Positions 9,910 to 20,789 of a DNA stretch of 64,000 bases are shown here, piece after piece (position 1 is the first letter of the stretch; the number at the start of each line of letters is the position of its first letter). Origin of the DNA: an uncultured archaeon A07HR60 (GTDB lineage: Archaea > Halobacteriota > Halobacteria > Halobacteriales > Haloferacaceae); the NCBI GenBank assembly GCA_000496235.1, contig KI543231.1, positions 243,811-307,810 of the forward strand, read 5' to 3'. A program made the translations under genes and the position numbers. A model generated the notes under the pieces. That model had not been told where the DNA came from. It made no database searches and worked only from the letters and a program-made list of their open reading frames with translations.

Positions 9910-10601
9910 TCACACGAGCGTATTGACGGCGTCGAAGAGAAAGAATACGCCAAAGCCAGCCAGTACGACCGCCGATCCCGCTGCAACGACCGGAGCCAGC
10001 GTCTCTGTGCGGCGCTCTCCGGCGACGAGGGCTGCCGGAAAGCCCGTAATCCAGAGGCCGATCCCAAGAAAAAACGAGACTAACAGTGCTGGAGACCCTG
10101 TCGCAACGAGAAACTGACCGGCAAGCCGATCGCCCACGACCGGCAGCGCCGCGAGGACATCCAATTGGCCGGGCTGGAGCAGGCCGACACCGACTGTGAG
10201 CCAGAAAAGCACCTGATACGGATTGGTCAATGCCAGTGCGAATGCCTTCCGAAACCCACGACTGTCGGAAGCAGCCGTCTCAGCATCCGGCCGGAACGAC
10301 TCTTGCGCGCCCTTCGCGGCACCGTAAGCGAAATACAGCATCAGGAATCCTCCAATTCCAACCATCACCCCTCGCAGAGTAGGGATCTGCTCTACGACGG
10401 TGACAACACCAGCCACCGCAAGCAAGAAAACACCACGTCCGCGGTGGCCGCCCCGAGGCCGGCGGCGAATCCCGACGTCCAGCCCCGGAGCACGGACTCC
10501 TCGGCGATGATGGCATTCATCGGTCCCGGGGGCGCAGCCAGCGCAAGCCCGAAACACAGCCCTGCGAAGACAGTAGTCACGACTGACACGCTCAACACCA
10601 T
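9910..10601 (-). pseudogene. LysE-family translocator, frameshifted
   Basis: N-terminus MVLSVSVVTTVFAGLCFGLALAAPPGPMNAIIAEESVLRGWTSGFAAGLGAATADVVF in one frame, continuation LLAVAGVVTVVEQIPTLRGVMVGIGGFLMLYFAYGAAKG... in another; break at the A4 run 10427-10430. Confidence 0.85.
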
Positions 10602-10671
10602 CAGTAGCAGGCAGAAAAATCCGACGCGACCGATTGCCGCGCCGGTACTCGCGATTCACCGTCGCTCCGTG

Positions 10672-11355
10672 TCACGCCTGCTCGGGGTGGAGATCATCTT
10701 CTACGGGACGAACCCGGATGGATCGTGCCACACTCTCGGGAAGACTCTGCTCGCCGACACCGGCCTGGACCGTCACCATCCCGAACGGGGCGACACCGGT
10801 CACCTCGATGACGGTTCCCGGTGTGATCCCCGCGTCGGCGAGGTATTCGAGTTCTGTCTCCTCGCGGTCGGACACACGGGCTATTTCCACCCGGTCGCCG
10901 GGTTGGCGTGTGTCGAGTCGGTGCCCTTCGCCCTCGTCAATCGGCTCAAGATCTGCTCCGGGTATCGGGTCGCCGTGCGGGTCCACTGTCGGGTCGTCGA
11001 GTATCTCTGCCACTCGCCGTTCGAGTGCCTCCGAGATGTGGTGTTCGAGCCGGTCTGCCTCGTCGTGCACTTCACTCCAGGCGAAATCGAGATGTTCGCT
11101 CAGATACGACTCCAACAGCCGGTGATGTCTGACCACTTCGAGCGCGACCGTCTCGCCCTCTTGTGTGAGTTCGACACCCTGGTACGGTTCCCGGTCGAGT
11201 AACCCCTGTTCCTCCAGTTTGCCGATCATGTCTGTGACGGTCGGAGGCGTCTTTCCTAGATATTCCGCGATGTCTGAGGTGGCAACCGGTGGCTCCCCCT
11301 CGGCCTGAAGGATATACACCGCTTTCAGATAATCCTCCATTACATCGCTCAACAT
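10672..11355 (-). CDS. DtxR/MntR-family metal-dependent regulator
   Basis: MEDYLKAVYILQ...TSDIAEYLGKTPPTVTDMIGKLEEQGLLDREPYQGVELTQEGE plus FeoA-like C-terminal domain. Confidence 0.9.
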   Translation of the reverse strand: MLSDVMEDYLKAVYILQAEGEPPVATSDIAEYLGKTPPTVTDMIGKLEEQGLLDREPYQGVELTQEGETVALEVVRHHRLLESYLSEHLDFAWSEVHDEADRLEHHISEALERRVAEILDDPTVDPHGDPIPGADLEPIDEGEGHRLDTRQPGDRVEIARVSDREETELEYLADAGITPGTVIEVTGVAPFGMVTVQAGVGEQSLPESVARSIRVRPVEDDLHPEQA

Positions 11356-11513
11356 GCATCAAATCTACCAACTTGCGGTGGAAATATTTACCGCCTCGCG
11401 GAGTTGTGAGCGCTCGATTCCAGCCACCACCCGTGGTAAGTATCCGTATCAGTCCTCGAAACGGGATTTCTCCGACACGTGACACACATGCCACGGAGAC
11501 CAGTGTGGCCGTC

Positions 11514-12854
11514 TCAGACCAGCGACCGACCGTCGAACTCGGCGGCGTCCTGCTCGATGTCGAGGAACTCAAGAATCGTGGGTGCGATATCGAGCAGATC
11601 GGCGTCGCCGATTGTCGCTTCGTCACTGTCGATGAACAGCGAGGTGTTCTCGAACGAGTGCATCCCGTTACGCGGGCCCGTGCTGAAGACGTCGTCTTTC
11701 TCAGAAAAGCCAGATTTGAGATCGTAACCGTTCTCGGGGATAATCACCAGATCAGGCGCGATTTCTGCGTGGTCGCCGTCGAAAGCGACCTCACCGTCGA
11801 CTACCCGCCGCGCGACCGGCTGGCCGTCAGGTGCTTCCATCTCCTCCAGATCCGCCCGCAACTCGTCTCGGACTGACTCGTAGTCGGCTTCCGGGACGAC
11901 CCCGTTTGGCTCGCGACCTTCAAGATTCAGGTAAAATCGGCCCGGAATCAGCGAGTACGCCCGGGCGTCGGCGGCGATATCTTCGAGCCCTTCGGGATCG
12001 CTCTGATAATCGAGCCAGTCGTGTCGGCGGAGCCACTCGTTACAGTTCACTTCATATTCCAGTGTTGTGAACCCGTGGTCGGAAGCGACCATCAGTGTGA
12101 CATCGTCGGGGATCGTCTCTCGAATCTCCCCGATATAGCCGTCCAGAGTTTCATAGAAGTCTAAGAATTCCTCGCGATATTCGCCGTCTTTCTCATAATG
12201 CTCAAACAGGAAGTGATTCACCCGGTCGGTCGTCATGAACACGCCGAAAAACAGATCCCAATCGTCGGCAGTGAGATAGTTCATGAACGCAGACTGGCGC
12301 CGCTCGAGCGTTCGATTAGCGTTTTCGATGAACTCTGTTTTGTCGTCATCGTGACCCAGCCGGGCGTTCGCGTCGATCAAGTAGCCGTCATCCTCAAGAT
12401 ACTGTCTGAACTCTTCGGGAGCAGCTGCCTTGTCGATGCCCGGCGAGAGGAATCCCGATACCATTCGCTGGACGTTTCGCTGCGGCGGGAACGTGACAGG
12501 CACGTTCATGACGCTGGCTTGCATGCCCGCGTCAGTCACCCTGTCCCAGAGCCGCGTTGCCTGGACATCCCGTCCCATCGGGACGTACGTGTCGTACGAG
12601 CCGATCTCGCGGTCCTGGAAGCCGTAGACACCGGTCGAACCGGGGTTGACGCCCGTAGTGAGCGCCGGCCAACAGGCGCTCGACTCCGGTGGAACGATAC
12701 TGTCAATAGCACTGCCCGCCCCGTCGGATGCGATGGCGGTCAGATTAGGGAACCTCTCTGGATTATCTTCGATTAGTGAGAACGGAACGCCATCGATCCC
12801 AATGAACGCGACTCGTGGGTTATCGCTGGCCCGTAACCGGTCGAACAGACCCAT
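11514..12854 (-). CDS. Alkaline phosphatase superfamily phosphodiesterase/nucleotide pyrophosphatase
   Basis: VAFIGIDGVPFSL, PPESSACWPALTTG, ASDHGFTTLE motifs. Confidence 0.88.
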   Translation of the reverse strand: MGLFDRLRASDNPRVAFIGIDGVPFSLIEDNPERFPNLTAIASDGAGSAIDSIVPPESSACWPALTTGVNPGSTGVYGFQDREIGSYDTYVPMGRDVQATRLWDRVTDAGMQASVMNVPVTFPPQRNVQRMVSGFLSPGIDKAAAPEEFRQYLEDDGYLIDANARLGHDDDKTEFIENANRTLERRQSAFMNYLTADDWDLFFGVFMTTDRVNHFLFEHYEKDGEYREEFLDFYETLDGYIGEIRETIPDDVTLMVASDHGFTTLEYEVNCNEWLRRHDWLDYQSDPEGLEDIAADARAYSLIPGRFYLNLEGREPNGVVPEADYESVRDELRADLEEMEAPDGQPVARRVVDGEVAFDGDHAEIAPDLVIIPENGYDLKSGFSEKDDVFSTGPRNGMHSFENTSLFIDSDEATIGDADLLDIAPTILEFLDIEQDAAEFDGRSLV

Positions 12855-12973
12855 ACCGGAGCTAGCGGAGCGACACACTAGTACGTTTTCAGTTAGTCAC
12901 GCCGCGAAATCGGGCCTGGATTGGGCCGTGACCGACCCCCGAATTTTTGCGAGCGGGGGGTGTTCGTCAGCGT

Positions 12974-13876
12974 ATGCAACAGCGACGTGCCCTGCTCGTT
13001 GACGCGTTCACGGAGACTCCGCTCCGGGGAAACGCTGCCGGGGTGGTTCCCGACGCGAATGGCCTCAGCGACCGGCAGTTGCAGGCTATCGCGACCGAAT
13101 TAGGTGCGAGCGAGACTGCATTCATCACCTCGTCGGCGACGGCAGACCGCCAGATCCGGTATTTCACGCCCACACAGGAGGTCGACCTCTGTGGGCACGC
13201 CACCATCGCGTCCCACGCGGCTCTGCATGAAGACGGCCACATCGAGAGTGGCACCCATAGTCTGGAGACGAACGTTGGCCAACTCGATATAGAGATTGGC
13301 ACAGACGACACTGTCTGGATGACCCAGCAAGACCCCGATGTGACGAGTCTAGAGGCGGATCTGGACCGGCTCGCGGCGGCACTGGGGATCGAGACAGCGA
13401 CACTGGCCGACGTGGGCGCTGATATCCCGGTTGCCCGCGCGAACACTGGCCTTCCGTGGCTGATGGTCCCGGTGAATTTCTTAGAACACGTCGGCAGTAT
13501 CGACCCTGACATGAACGCAATCGAGCGACTCTCCGACGAGCATGATACTGTCGGGGTGTACGCATTCAGTTTCGACGCGCTGGAGGCAGACTCGACTCTC
13601 CACGCCCGCGCGTTCGCGCCATCTGCCGGTGTGCCCGAAGACCCTGTTACGGGCACAGCTAGCGGCGCTTGTGGCGCGTATCTCCGGGATGTCGAGGCCT
13701 TCGACGATGAATTCCCCGAGGAGATGCGCTTCGAACAGGGCCACTTTCTCGAGCGTGACGGCTTCGTGAGAGTTCAGGTCGGCGACTCGATTCGCGTTGG
13801 CGGTGCCGCCACAGTCAGTCTGGACGGGTCGGTCAAAATCCCGACCACTGAGTCTGACGACATCATCGAGGCCTGA
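12974..13876 (+). CDS. PhzF-family isomerase
   Basis: LLVDAFTETPLRGNAAGVV, DLCGHATIASHAAL, EDPVTGTASGACGAYL. Confidence 0.9.
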   Translation: MQQRRALLVDAFTETPLRGNAAGVVPDANGLSDRQLQAIATELGASETAFITSSATADRQIRYFTPTQEVDLCGHATIASHAALHEDGHIESGTHSLETNVGQLDIEIGTDDTVWMTQQDPDVTSLEADLDRLAAALGIETATLADVGADIPVARANTGLPWLMVPVNFLEHVGSIDPDMNAIERLSDEHDTVGVYAFSFDALEADSTLHARAFAPSAGVPEDPVTGTASGACGAYLRDVEAFDDEFPEEMRFEQGHFLERDGFVRVQVGDSIRVGGAATVSLDGSVKIPTTESDDIIEA

Positions 13877-14184
13877 GTCTGCGCACGCTAAAGTGGCGGA
13901 TCTGTCGCTCGCCGGATTCTGAACGAAACTCTGGCGGCTGTCGATTGTCGCCTCCACCCGTTGCTCACCGCCGAGAGGTGATCCTGCACTCGATACCAGT
14001 TCACCCCGCTCACACCGGTCACTCGAGAGCCAGCCTGCTCGCAACTGCTTGGACGAGTCCTGTCGCAACGGGGAGTGAGACGGCTCGAACACACGCTATC
14101 GGCTATCAGGTGAGACGCGGTGAGAACTGTGTTTATGCGGTTCGCTCGGAATGTTTTAAACGGACTACGGCTTACGCTGGTCGT

Positions 14185-16812
14185 ATGAACGACGGGCCTG
14201 AGTTGATCATCACCGAGAAGAACAACGCTGCCCGGCGGATCGCGGAGATCCTCAGCGGCGACAGCCACAAAAGTGACCGTGTCAACGACACCAATGTCTA
14301 CACCTGGGGCGGGACGCAGTGTATTGGATTATCCGGCCACGTGGTGGAAGTGGACTTTCCTGACGAGTACAACGACTGGCGAGATGTCGAACCTGTCGAG
14401 TTGATTGAGGCACCGGTGATCACAGAACCCAGCCAGGAGGGTATTGTCGCGGCTGTGCGCAAGCTCGCGAGCGAGGCCTCCCAGGTGATTATCGCGACTG
14501 ACTACGACCGCGAGGGAGAACTCATCGGCAAGGAAGCGCATGAACTGGTCCGCGAGGTGAACGAAACGGTATCGATCGACCGGGTGCGTTTTTCTTCGAT
14601 TACCGACAAAGAGGTGACTGAGGCGTTTCAGAATCCCGACGATCTGGACTTCCAACTGGCGGCCGCCGGCAAGGCTCGCCAGACGATCGATCTCATGTGG
14701 GGAGCGACGCTCACGCGATTCCTCTCGTTATCGGCGAAACAGCGCGGCGAGGACTTCATTTCTGTCGGCCGTGTGCAAAGCCCGACTTTGCGTCTATTGG
14801 TGGAGCGCGAACAGGAGATCCGGGCGTTTGACCCTGAATCCTACTGGGAACTGACCGGTGTGGTGAGCAATTCCGCGGCGGATTCATTCCAGATGCAGTT
14901 TTTCTATCAGAATCCAGACGGCACCGAGGCCGAGCGGGTCTGGGACGAGTCTGTATCGATGATTCTCCTGGACGCGCTGGAATCGACCGACGAAGTGGTC
15001 GTCAAAGACGTCTCGCGCCGAACGCAGACGGACGAGCCGCCAGCACCGTTCGACACTACGCAGTTCATCAGTGCCGCCGGGTCGCTGGGCTACTCCGCCC
15101 AGCGAGGAATGAGTCTGGCTGAGGAACTCTACACCGCGGGATACATCACGTATCCCCGGACCGACAATACAGTCTATCCAGACGACCTCGAGCCGCGTGA
15201 GTTGGTTGAGTCGTTCCAGGGCACGCAGTTTGCCGACGCTGCCGAGACACTGCTGGACAGCGATGATCTCACCCCGACGGAAGGCGACGAGGAAACGACT
15301 GATCACCCCCCAATCCATCCGACTGGGGAACTCCCGTCTCGTGGTGACCTCTCAGCAGATGAGTGGGACGTGTACGAACTAGTGGTGCGGCGCTTCTTCG
15401 CGACCGTGGCGTCTCCAGCCGAGTGGGAGCGGCTCCGTGTGGTCGCGAGGGCCGACGGAGAGGCTAGTCGACTCGCCGCCAACGCCAATCCCGTTGCAGC
15501 CCTTCGAGACGAAGACACGGCCAGTGACGCCCCGAATGAGGCCGCCAGAGATAGCGTTGAAGCGCCGTCACTGGTCGCCGACGATGGACTTCGTCTGAAG
15601 GCAAACGGGAAGCGGCTAGTCACACCGGGGTATCACGCCGTCTATCCGTACGTATCCTCCAGCGAAACGATCGTCCCCGACGTTGAGCCCGGGGACGCAC
15701 TTTCGATTGGCGAGACAGAGTTGGACGGCAAAGAAACCCAGCCACCGCGGCGCTTCGGCCAGTCCCGGCTCATCGAGACGATGTCAGATCTGGGGATCGG
15801 GACGAAATCGACCAGACACAACACTATCGAGAAACTGTACGACCGGGGCTATGTCGAGTCGAACCCACCACGGCCAACGCGACTCGCGGAGGCAGTCGTC
15901 GACGCCGCCGAAGAGTTTGCCGACCGGATCGTCAGCGAGGAGATGACCGCGCAACTAGAGGCTGATATGTCGGCCATCGCCGAGGGTGTCAAAGATTACG
16001 AGGAGGTGACGGCCGAGTCGCGATCGCTACTGAGACAGGTGTTCGACTCGCTAATAAACTCGCGTGACGATATCGCCGACCACCTCCAGCAGTCTCTGAA
16101 AGCCGACAAGACACTCGGACCCTGTCCGGACTGTGGGTCGAAGCTGCTGGTCCGACAGGCCCAGGGCGGCTCGTACTTCGTCGGCTGTGACGGGTACCCC
16201 GACTGTGAGTATACGCTTCCGCTGCCCTCGACCGGGAGACCAATCCTGCTCGACGCGGAGTGTGATGACCACGATCTCAGCCACGTCAAGATGCTGGCCG
16301 GCCAGAAGACGTTTGTCCACGGCTGTGCACGGTGCAAGGCTGACCAGGCGGACGACCAGGAGGACCACCCGATTGGCGACTGTCCGGAGTGTGGCCAGCA
16401 GGCCGGCGGTGAACTCGCGATCAAGCAACTCCGGTCTGGCTCCCGGCTCGCTGGCTGCACCCGATACCCTGACTGTGAGTACTCACTCCCGCTGCCCCGT
16501 CGTGGTGAAATCGAGATTACAGACAACCGGTGTGCAGAACACGACCTTCCCGAACTCCACATCCACAACGATGACGACGAGCCGTGGGAGATTGGCTGTC
16601 CGGTGTGTAATTATCGGGAGTATCAGGCCCGCGAAAACGGCTCAGAACTCCAGGCGATCGACGGAATCGGCGAGAAAACAGCCGAGAAACTCGAGGCTGC
16701 CGGGGTCGACGATGTGCCGGCGCTGAAGCAGATCGATGCCGAAAAATTGGCCGAGCAAGTCTCCGGAGTCGGCACTCAAACTGTTCAAGAGTGGCAAAAC
16801 AAAGCTACATGA
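14185..16812 (+). CDS. topA: DNA topoisomerase I (type IA)
   Basis: TOPRIM ATDYDREGELIG, YITYPRTDNT active-site region, C4 zinc fingers, C-terminal HhH motif; start at ATG 14185. Confidence 0.95.
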   Translation: MNDGPELIITEKNNAARRIAEILSGDSHKSDRVNDTNVYTWGGTQCIGLSGHVVEVDFPDEYNDWRDVEPVELIEAPVITEPSQEGIVAAVRKLASEASQVIIATDYDREGELIGKEAHELVREVNETVSIDRVRFSSITDKEVTEAFQNPDDLDFQLAAAGKARQTIDLMWGATLTRFLSLSAKQRGEDFISVGRVQSPTLRLLVEREQEIRAFDPESYWELTGVVSNSAADSFQMQFFYQNPDGTEAERVWDESVSMILLDALESTDEVVVKDVSRRTQTDEPPAPFDTTQFISAAGSLGYSAQRGMSLAEELYTAGYITYPRTDNTVYPDDLEPRELVESFQGTQFADAAETLLDSDDLTPTEGDEETTDHPPIHPTGELPSRGDLSADEWDVYELVVRRFFATVASPAEWERLRVVARADGEASRLAANANPVAALRDEDTASDAPNEAARDSVEAPSLVADDGLRLKANGKRLVTPGYHAVYPYVSSSETIVPDVEPGDALSIGETELDGKETQPPRRFGQSRLIETMSDLGIGTKSTRHNTIEKLYDRGYVESNPPRPTRLAEAVVDAAEEFADRIVSEEMTAQLEADMSAIAEGVKDYEEVTAESRSLLRQVFDSLINSRDDIADHLQQSLKADKTLGPCPDCGSKLLVRQAQGGSYFVGCDGYPDCEYTLPLPSTGRPILLDAECDDHDLSHVKMLAGQKTFVHGCARCKADQADDQEDHPIGDCPECGQQAGGELAIKQLRSGSRLAGCTRYPDCEYSLPLPRRGEIEITDNRCAEHDLPELHIHNDDDEPWEIGCPVCNYREYQARENGSELQAIDGIGEKTAEKLEAAGVDDVPALKQIDAEKLAEQVSGVGTQTVQEWQNKAT

Positions 16813-16928
16813 ATCGCCTCTGGATCACGCCCCGTGGGATCCGCCTCACACCGGCTGTGAACTCGTCTGTGTTACCGCGGGCGAGAGTGGGATCTTCGGT
16901 ACTCAGCTCTCGTGTCGAGCGTTGAGGT

Positions 16929-17327
16929 TCAGTTGTCGGCGTCGTACGCGTGCTGTTCGAGCGTCTCTAATTCCACCGTCGACAGTGCCGATTCGTTCGT
17001 CGCTGCCAGGACGACAGGCGGGGCTTTGCCGGCATCGACTGTCTCTGCCCAGCGGGACACACAGAGACACCAGCGGTCACCCGGCTCTAGCCCGGGGAAT
17101 CCGTACTCCGGGCGTGGAGTGATGAGATCGTTACCCTGCTGGCGGCTCTGTGTCAGAAATTCTTCCGTCACGACGGCACAGATCTCGTGACAGCCGCGGT
17201 CTTGTGGGTGCGTTCGACAGTAGCCGTCCCGTGCGAATCCCGTCTCTGGGTCAGTCCCGCACGGCTGGAGCGGTTCCCCGTGAACGTTTTTCTCATCGGG
17301 AGTGTCACTATCGTCGGTAGTTGCCAT
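16929..17327 (-). CDS. DUF2237 family protein
   Basis: MHGEPLQPCGTDPETGFARDGYCRTHPQDRGCHEICAVVTEEFL...PGLEPGDRWCLCVSRW. Confidence 0.85.
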   Translation of the reverse strand: MATTDDSDTPDEKNVHGEPLQPCGTDPETGFARDGYCRTHPQDRGCHEICAVVTEEFLTQSRQQGNDLITPRPEYGFPGLEPGDRWCLCVSRWAETVDAGKAPPVVLAATNESALSTVELETLEQHAYDADN

Positions 17328-17694
17328 TGTTCAGGCTTGGCGACAGCGATGAATAATCGTTGGGTAGTGTGGGGCCTCACACGCCTCGCACGGATCCCGT
17401 AGCCAGCAGTCTCACCGACACGATCCCCGAAACCACTCTCAGTGTCCGCCATGGTGTGTAGTCGCGTCAGCTTACTGATACGCCAGAACAAACCACCATC
17501 TCTCGGCCAACCGAGCGGCGAGTGATCAACCCCACACCTGGGCGTCCGGGTGGGTTGTCTGTTCGGAAACGGTATCAGAGGACGTGTGACGGCGGGGGCG
17601 CCTCATACGGAGCATATCGCAGGCGCTCGGGATGACCCGACGTGAGACCCGCTGAGAGCGACCGACAGTTCCGCACCGTTTAAGCCCTCCCCAC

Positions 17695-18417
17695 GTGCAG
17701 AAATGGATAATGAACCGACCGTGGTCGGAGTGGGATCACGTCCTGAAAATCGACCCCGACAAAGGTCTTCTCGGCACCGAGACGTTTGCCGACGTTGCAC
17801 AAACGGGGACGGACGCGATTGAGATTGGTGGGACCCTTGACGTGACGGCCGACAAGATGTCTCGAGTGGTGAGCGCGTGCGCCGAGTACGATATTCCCCT
17901 ATATCAGGAGCCTTCGAACCCAGGTGTTGTAATCGACTCAGACGCACTGGATGGGTATCTCATTCCAGTGGTGTTTAATGCTGGTGACCAGTTTTGGATT
18001 ACTGGCGCCCACAAAGAGTGGGTCCGGATTGCCGAGTCGATTGACTGGGCGCGGACCGACACCGAGGCGTATATTGTGTTGAACCCCGATGCCTCGGTCG
18101 CTGAACTGACCGAAGCCGAGTGTGACCAGTCTCCCGAAGATGTGGCTTCGTACGCGACTGTCGCAGAGCGATTCTTCGGACACGATATCGTCTATGTCGA
18201 GTACTCCGGCACATTCGGCGACCCGCGAGCCGTCGGCGCGGCCGCGAACGCGCTTGAAGAGGCGACGCTATTCTACGGTGGTGGTATTCACGACTACGAC
18301 AGTGCCAATCAAATGGGTGAACACGCGGATGTCGTCGTTGTGGGCGATTTGCTCCATGAAGAGGGCTGTGAGGCCGTCCGCGAAACCGTCGCCGGCGTGA
18401 AAGATGCTCACTCCTGA
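17695..18417 (+). CDS. Geranylgeranylglyceryl phosphate synthase (phosphoglycerol geranylgeranyltransferase)
   Basis: TIM-barrel GGGPS/PcrB family: [10 protein letters not shown]...[47 protein letters not shown]. Confidence 0.92.
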   Translation: MQKWIMNRPWSEWDHVLKIDPDKGLLGTETFADVAQTGTDAIEIGGTLDVTADKMSRVVSACAEYDIPLYQEPSNPGVVIDSDALDGYLIPVVFNAGDQFWITGAHKEWVRIAESIDWARTDTEAYIVLNPDASVAELTEAECDQSPEDVASYATVAERFFGHDIVYVEYSGTFGDPRAVGAAANALEEATLFYGGGIHDYDSANQMGEHADVVVVGDLLHEEGCEAVRETVAGVKDAHS

Positions 18418-18485
18418 CGGCAGCCACCTGAACACGTCAGCCCGCTTCCGAACGGTTATTATTGGCTCCCCCTGAATCGGGATAT

Positions 18486-18752
18486 ATGCAACATTTGATC
18501 GTCCACGGAGACCCAGGAATCCGTAAGGACGCCGTTATCGAACACGAGGGCGAACAGAAGGTCTGCTTTTCGGTGAAACGTCAGGGCGACTTTCACGGCC
18601 CAGACGAGCCCCAACTGTGGTGTCTCATCGGTGACGCGGACGAACGAGACGACTTCGAAAAGCAAAATTTCGTGTCACACTGGCTCACGGTGGAATCCGT
18701 CGACGCCGGAGGGGTAACGGTGATCGATAGTCAGGGCGACCTCGCCATCTGA
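18486..18752 (+). CDS. Small conserved haloarchaeal protein (HAH_0734-like)
   Basis: MQHLIVHGDPGIRKDAVIEHEGEQKVCFSVKRQGDFHGPDEPQLWCLIG. Confidence 0.7.
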   Translation: MQHLIVHGDPGIRKDAVIEHEGEQKVCFSVKRQGDFHGPDEPQLWCLIGDADERDDFEKQNFVSHWLTVESVDAGGVTVIDSQGDLAI

Positions 18753-18869
18753 GGCCGTCTCGACGGTGGCCACGATGAGTCTGGGCAGTCCCGCTCACTG
18801 GCCAGGAACCGCAGGGTTGCGGGTTGGCCCGGTCGATAGACTCAACAACGGCTCCCCACAATCAAGGTT

Positions 18870-19292
18870 ATGACACTGCAAGAAATCTGTCGCCAAGACA
18901 CCGAAGATCCGACACAGCTCCGTCAGGCATACGCGGAGACGCTTGGCGAGACAATATCCCAGGTAGGCGCAGATACCGTCGAAAAGGAAACGAGCGTGAG
19001 CGTCGATCACGCTTCGAGAATCACTGACGGTGACGTCGGGGAGCTTCGTTTCCAACAGGCAGCAGAGATCATGGCCCTGAACGGTCCCGTGGAGGCTGAT
19101 ACCATTATCGACGAAATTCGTGACGATCTCTTGATGGGAATGGCAACGGCTGTGTTGGACGTAGACACAATCGCGGCGAGTACGGACCTCGATCTCACCG
19201 GCCAGGAAGTCCAGCAAGCGCTGGAAGGTCGGGCTCGGATGACGATGGCAGAGTTAGCGATTATCCAGGCATTCATCGCGTCACGGAAATGA
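18870..19292 (+). CDS. DUF5791-like haloarchaeal protein
   Basis: Acidic soluble ORF with good codon structure; overlaps the downstream epimerase start. Confidence 0.65.
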   Translation: MTLQEICRQDTEDPTQLRQAYAETLGETISQVGADTVEKETSVSVDHASRITDGDVGELRFQQAAEIMALNGPVEADTIIDEIRDDLLMGMATAVLDVDTIAASTDLDLTGQEVQQALEGRARMTMAELAIIQAFIASRK

Positions 19293-20235
19293 GGACCGTC
19301 ATCGTCGGATGCGGATACATCGGGATCGAACTGGGAAGACAACTCCAGTCAACGGGTTCTGAGGTCACCTCCGGTGAGATACCCGCGGTGACTGGAGTCC
19401 GACGGTCCGACGCCGGTCTGGAAACGGTCGCAGAGGCTGGCCTCACGCCGATGCGGGCAGACGCGACTGATCCCGACTCACTCACCAAACTCCCGGACGC
19501 AGATGTGGTCGTTTTCGCTGCGAGTTCGGGCGGCCGTGGTGCGCAGGCTGCCGAGGAGATCTACGTGGACGGACTGTCGAACGTTATCGAAGAGTATGCC
19601 GCTCGTGATGACCCTCCCGACCGACTCGTCTACACCTCTAGTACTGGCGTGTACGGTGACCACGATGGCGGCTGGGTCGACGAATGACCCCCATAGACCC
19701 GACCACAGAGAAGACGCGCGTCCTCGCCGGCGCAGAACAGCTCGCACTGAACTCCTGTTCTCACGGGATCGACGGAACCGTGGTTCGGTTTGCAGGTCTG
19801 TACGGACCCGACCGATATCGTCTGTCGCGATACCTCGAGGGGCCGGTGACTGAGGGGTATCTCAATATGGTGCACCGGGCCGACGCCGCGGGTTCGATCC
19901 GCTATCTCCTCAGAGAGTCACTCGGTCATGACGAAGTCGTGCTCGTCTGTGATGACGAACCTGCCGACAAGTGGCGGTTCGCCGACTGGCTCGCCGAACA
20001 GTGCGACCGTGAGCCTCCCGAGAAACAGACAAAAGCCGAGCGGCTGGCTGGGGCCGACCTCTCGGAGCCAGCTCGGCGGCGTATCCACACGAGCAAACGC
20101 TGTGATAACGACCGTCTTCGGCAAATGGGCTATAACTTCGATTACCCTACCTACCGAGACGGCTATCAAGACGCTGTCGAGTCTTATCGGGAGACTACCC
20201 CCGCCGGCAGATCTGATGGATCCGATGACCGATAG
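19289..20235 (+). pseudogene. NAD-dependent epimerase/dehydratase, split into two ORFs (19289-19687 and 19684-20235)
   Basis: Rossmann VGCGYIGIELG and SSTGVYGDHDGGWVDE in ORF1; ORF2 continues PIDPTTEKTRVLAGAEQLAL...VVRFAGLYGPDR; ORFs overlap by ATGA at 19684-19687. Confidence 0.75.
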
Positions 20236-20789
20236 TCCCGGATAGATTTCGGCGTTTATCAACCCTCCACAAAGAACCCTCGTCTTACCGCCCGTCACGA
20301 CAACTGCCATCTTTTGATTTCATCTCCCGACACCGGCTCACCTGCAGCCTACCGACCTGCTTCGTTTGTCCGCAGGGATGCTGTCCCAATAGCGCCGTTG
20401 TTTTTCAATCTCGACGAACTGTGTTGGCCGGCCTTTCCGTCGGGAATCAGTGGTTGTGGCCCCGTTCGAGCCCGGTCTGCACAGGATCTCGACACCTACC
20501 AGCTCGACCACCGTGCATCCGATGGGCTGTGATCCGGGCAAGTGGATCGCTCACGGGCCTGGAAAGCCGATGAGAAGTGCGATGAGGCTAGCTGGCGACG
20601 TCATACAGCCTCTGGAGACAGACTCCTGGGTAGGGCTTCAGTACCATCCTGCTGGCTGTTCGTGCTACAGGACAATACGATTGTGTCAGATACCCGCGTG
20701 TGAAATAGCGAGCTAAGGCGCTGTCCCCGCTGTAAACAGCCTTCCTGTGATGAGTATCACCGTTTTCCGCCAACCCGGAGCGCTGCAAA

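Noticed and set aside
10165-11202. 345-aa plus-strand ORF opposite the LysE and DtxR genes
   Set aside because: Shadow ORF caused by high GC coding on the minus strand; it spans two genes and its product has no recognisable domain, while the minus strand encodes clear LysE and DtxR families.
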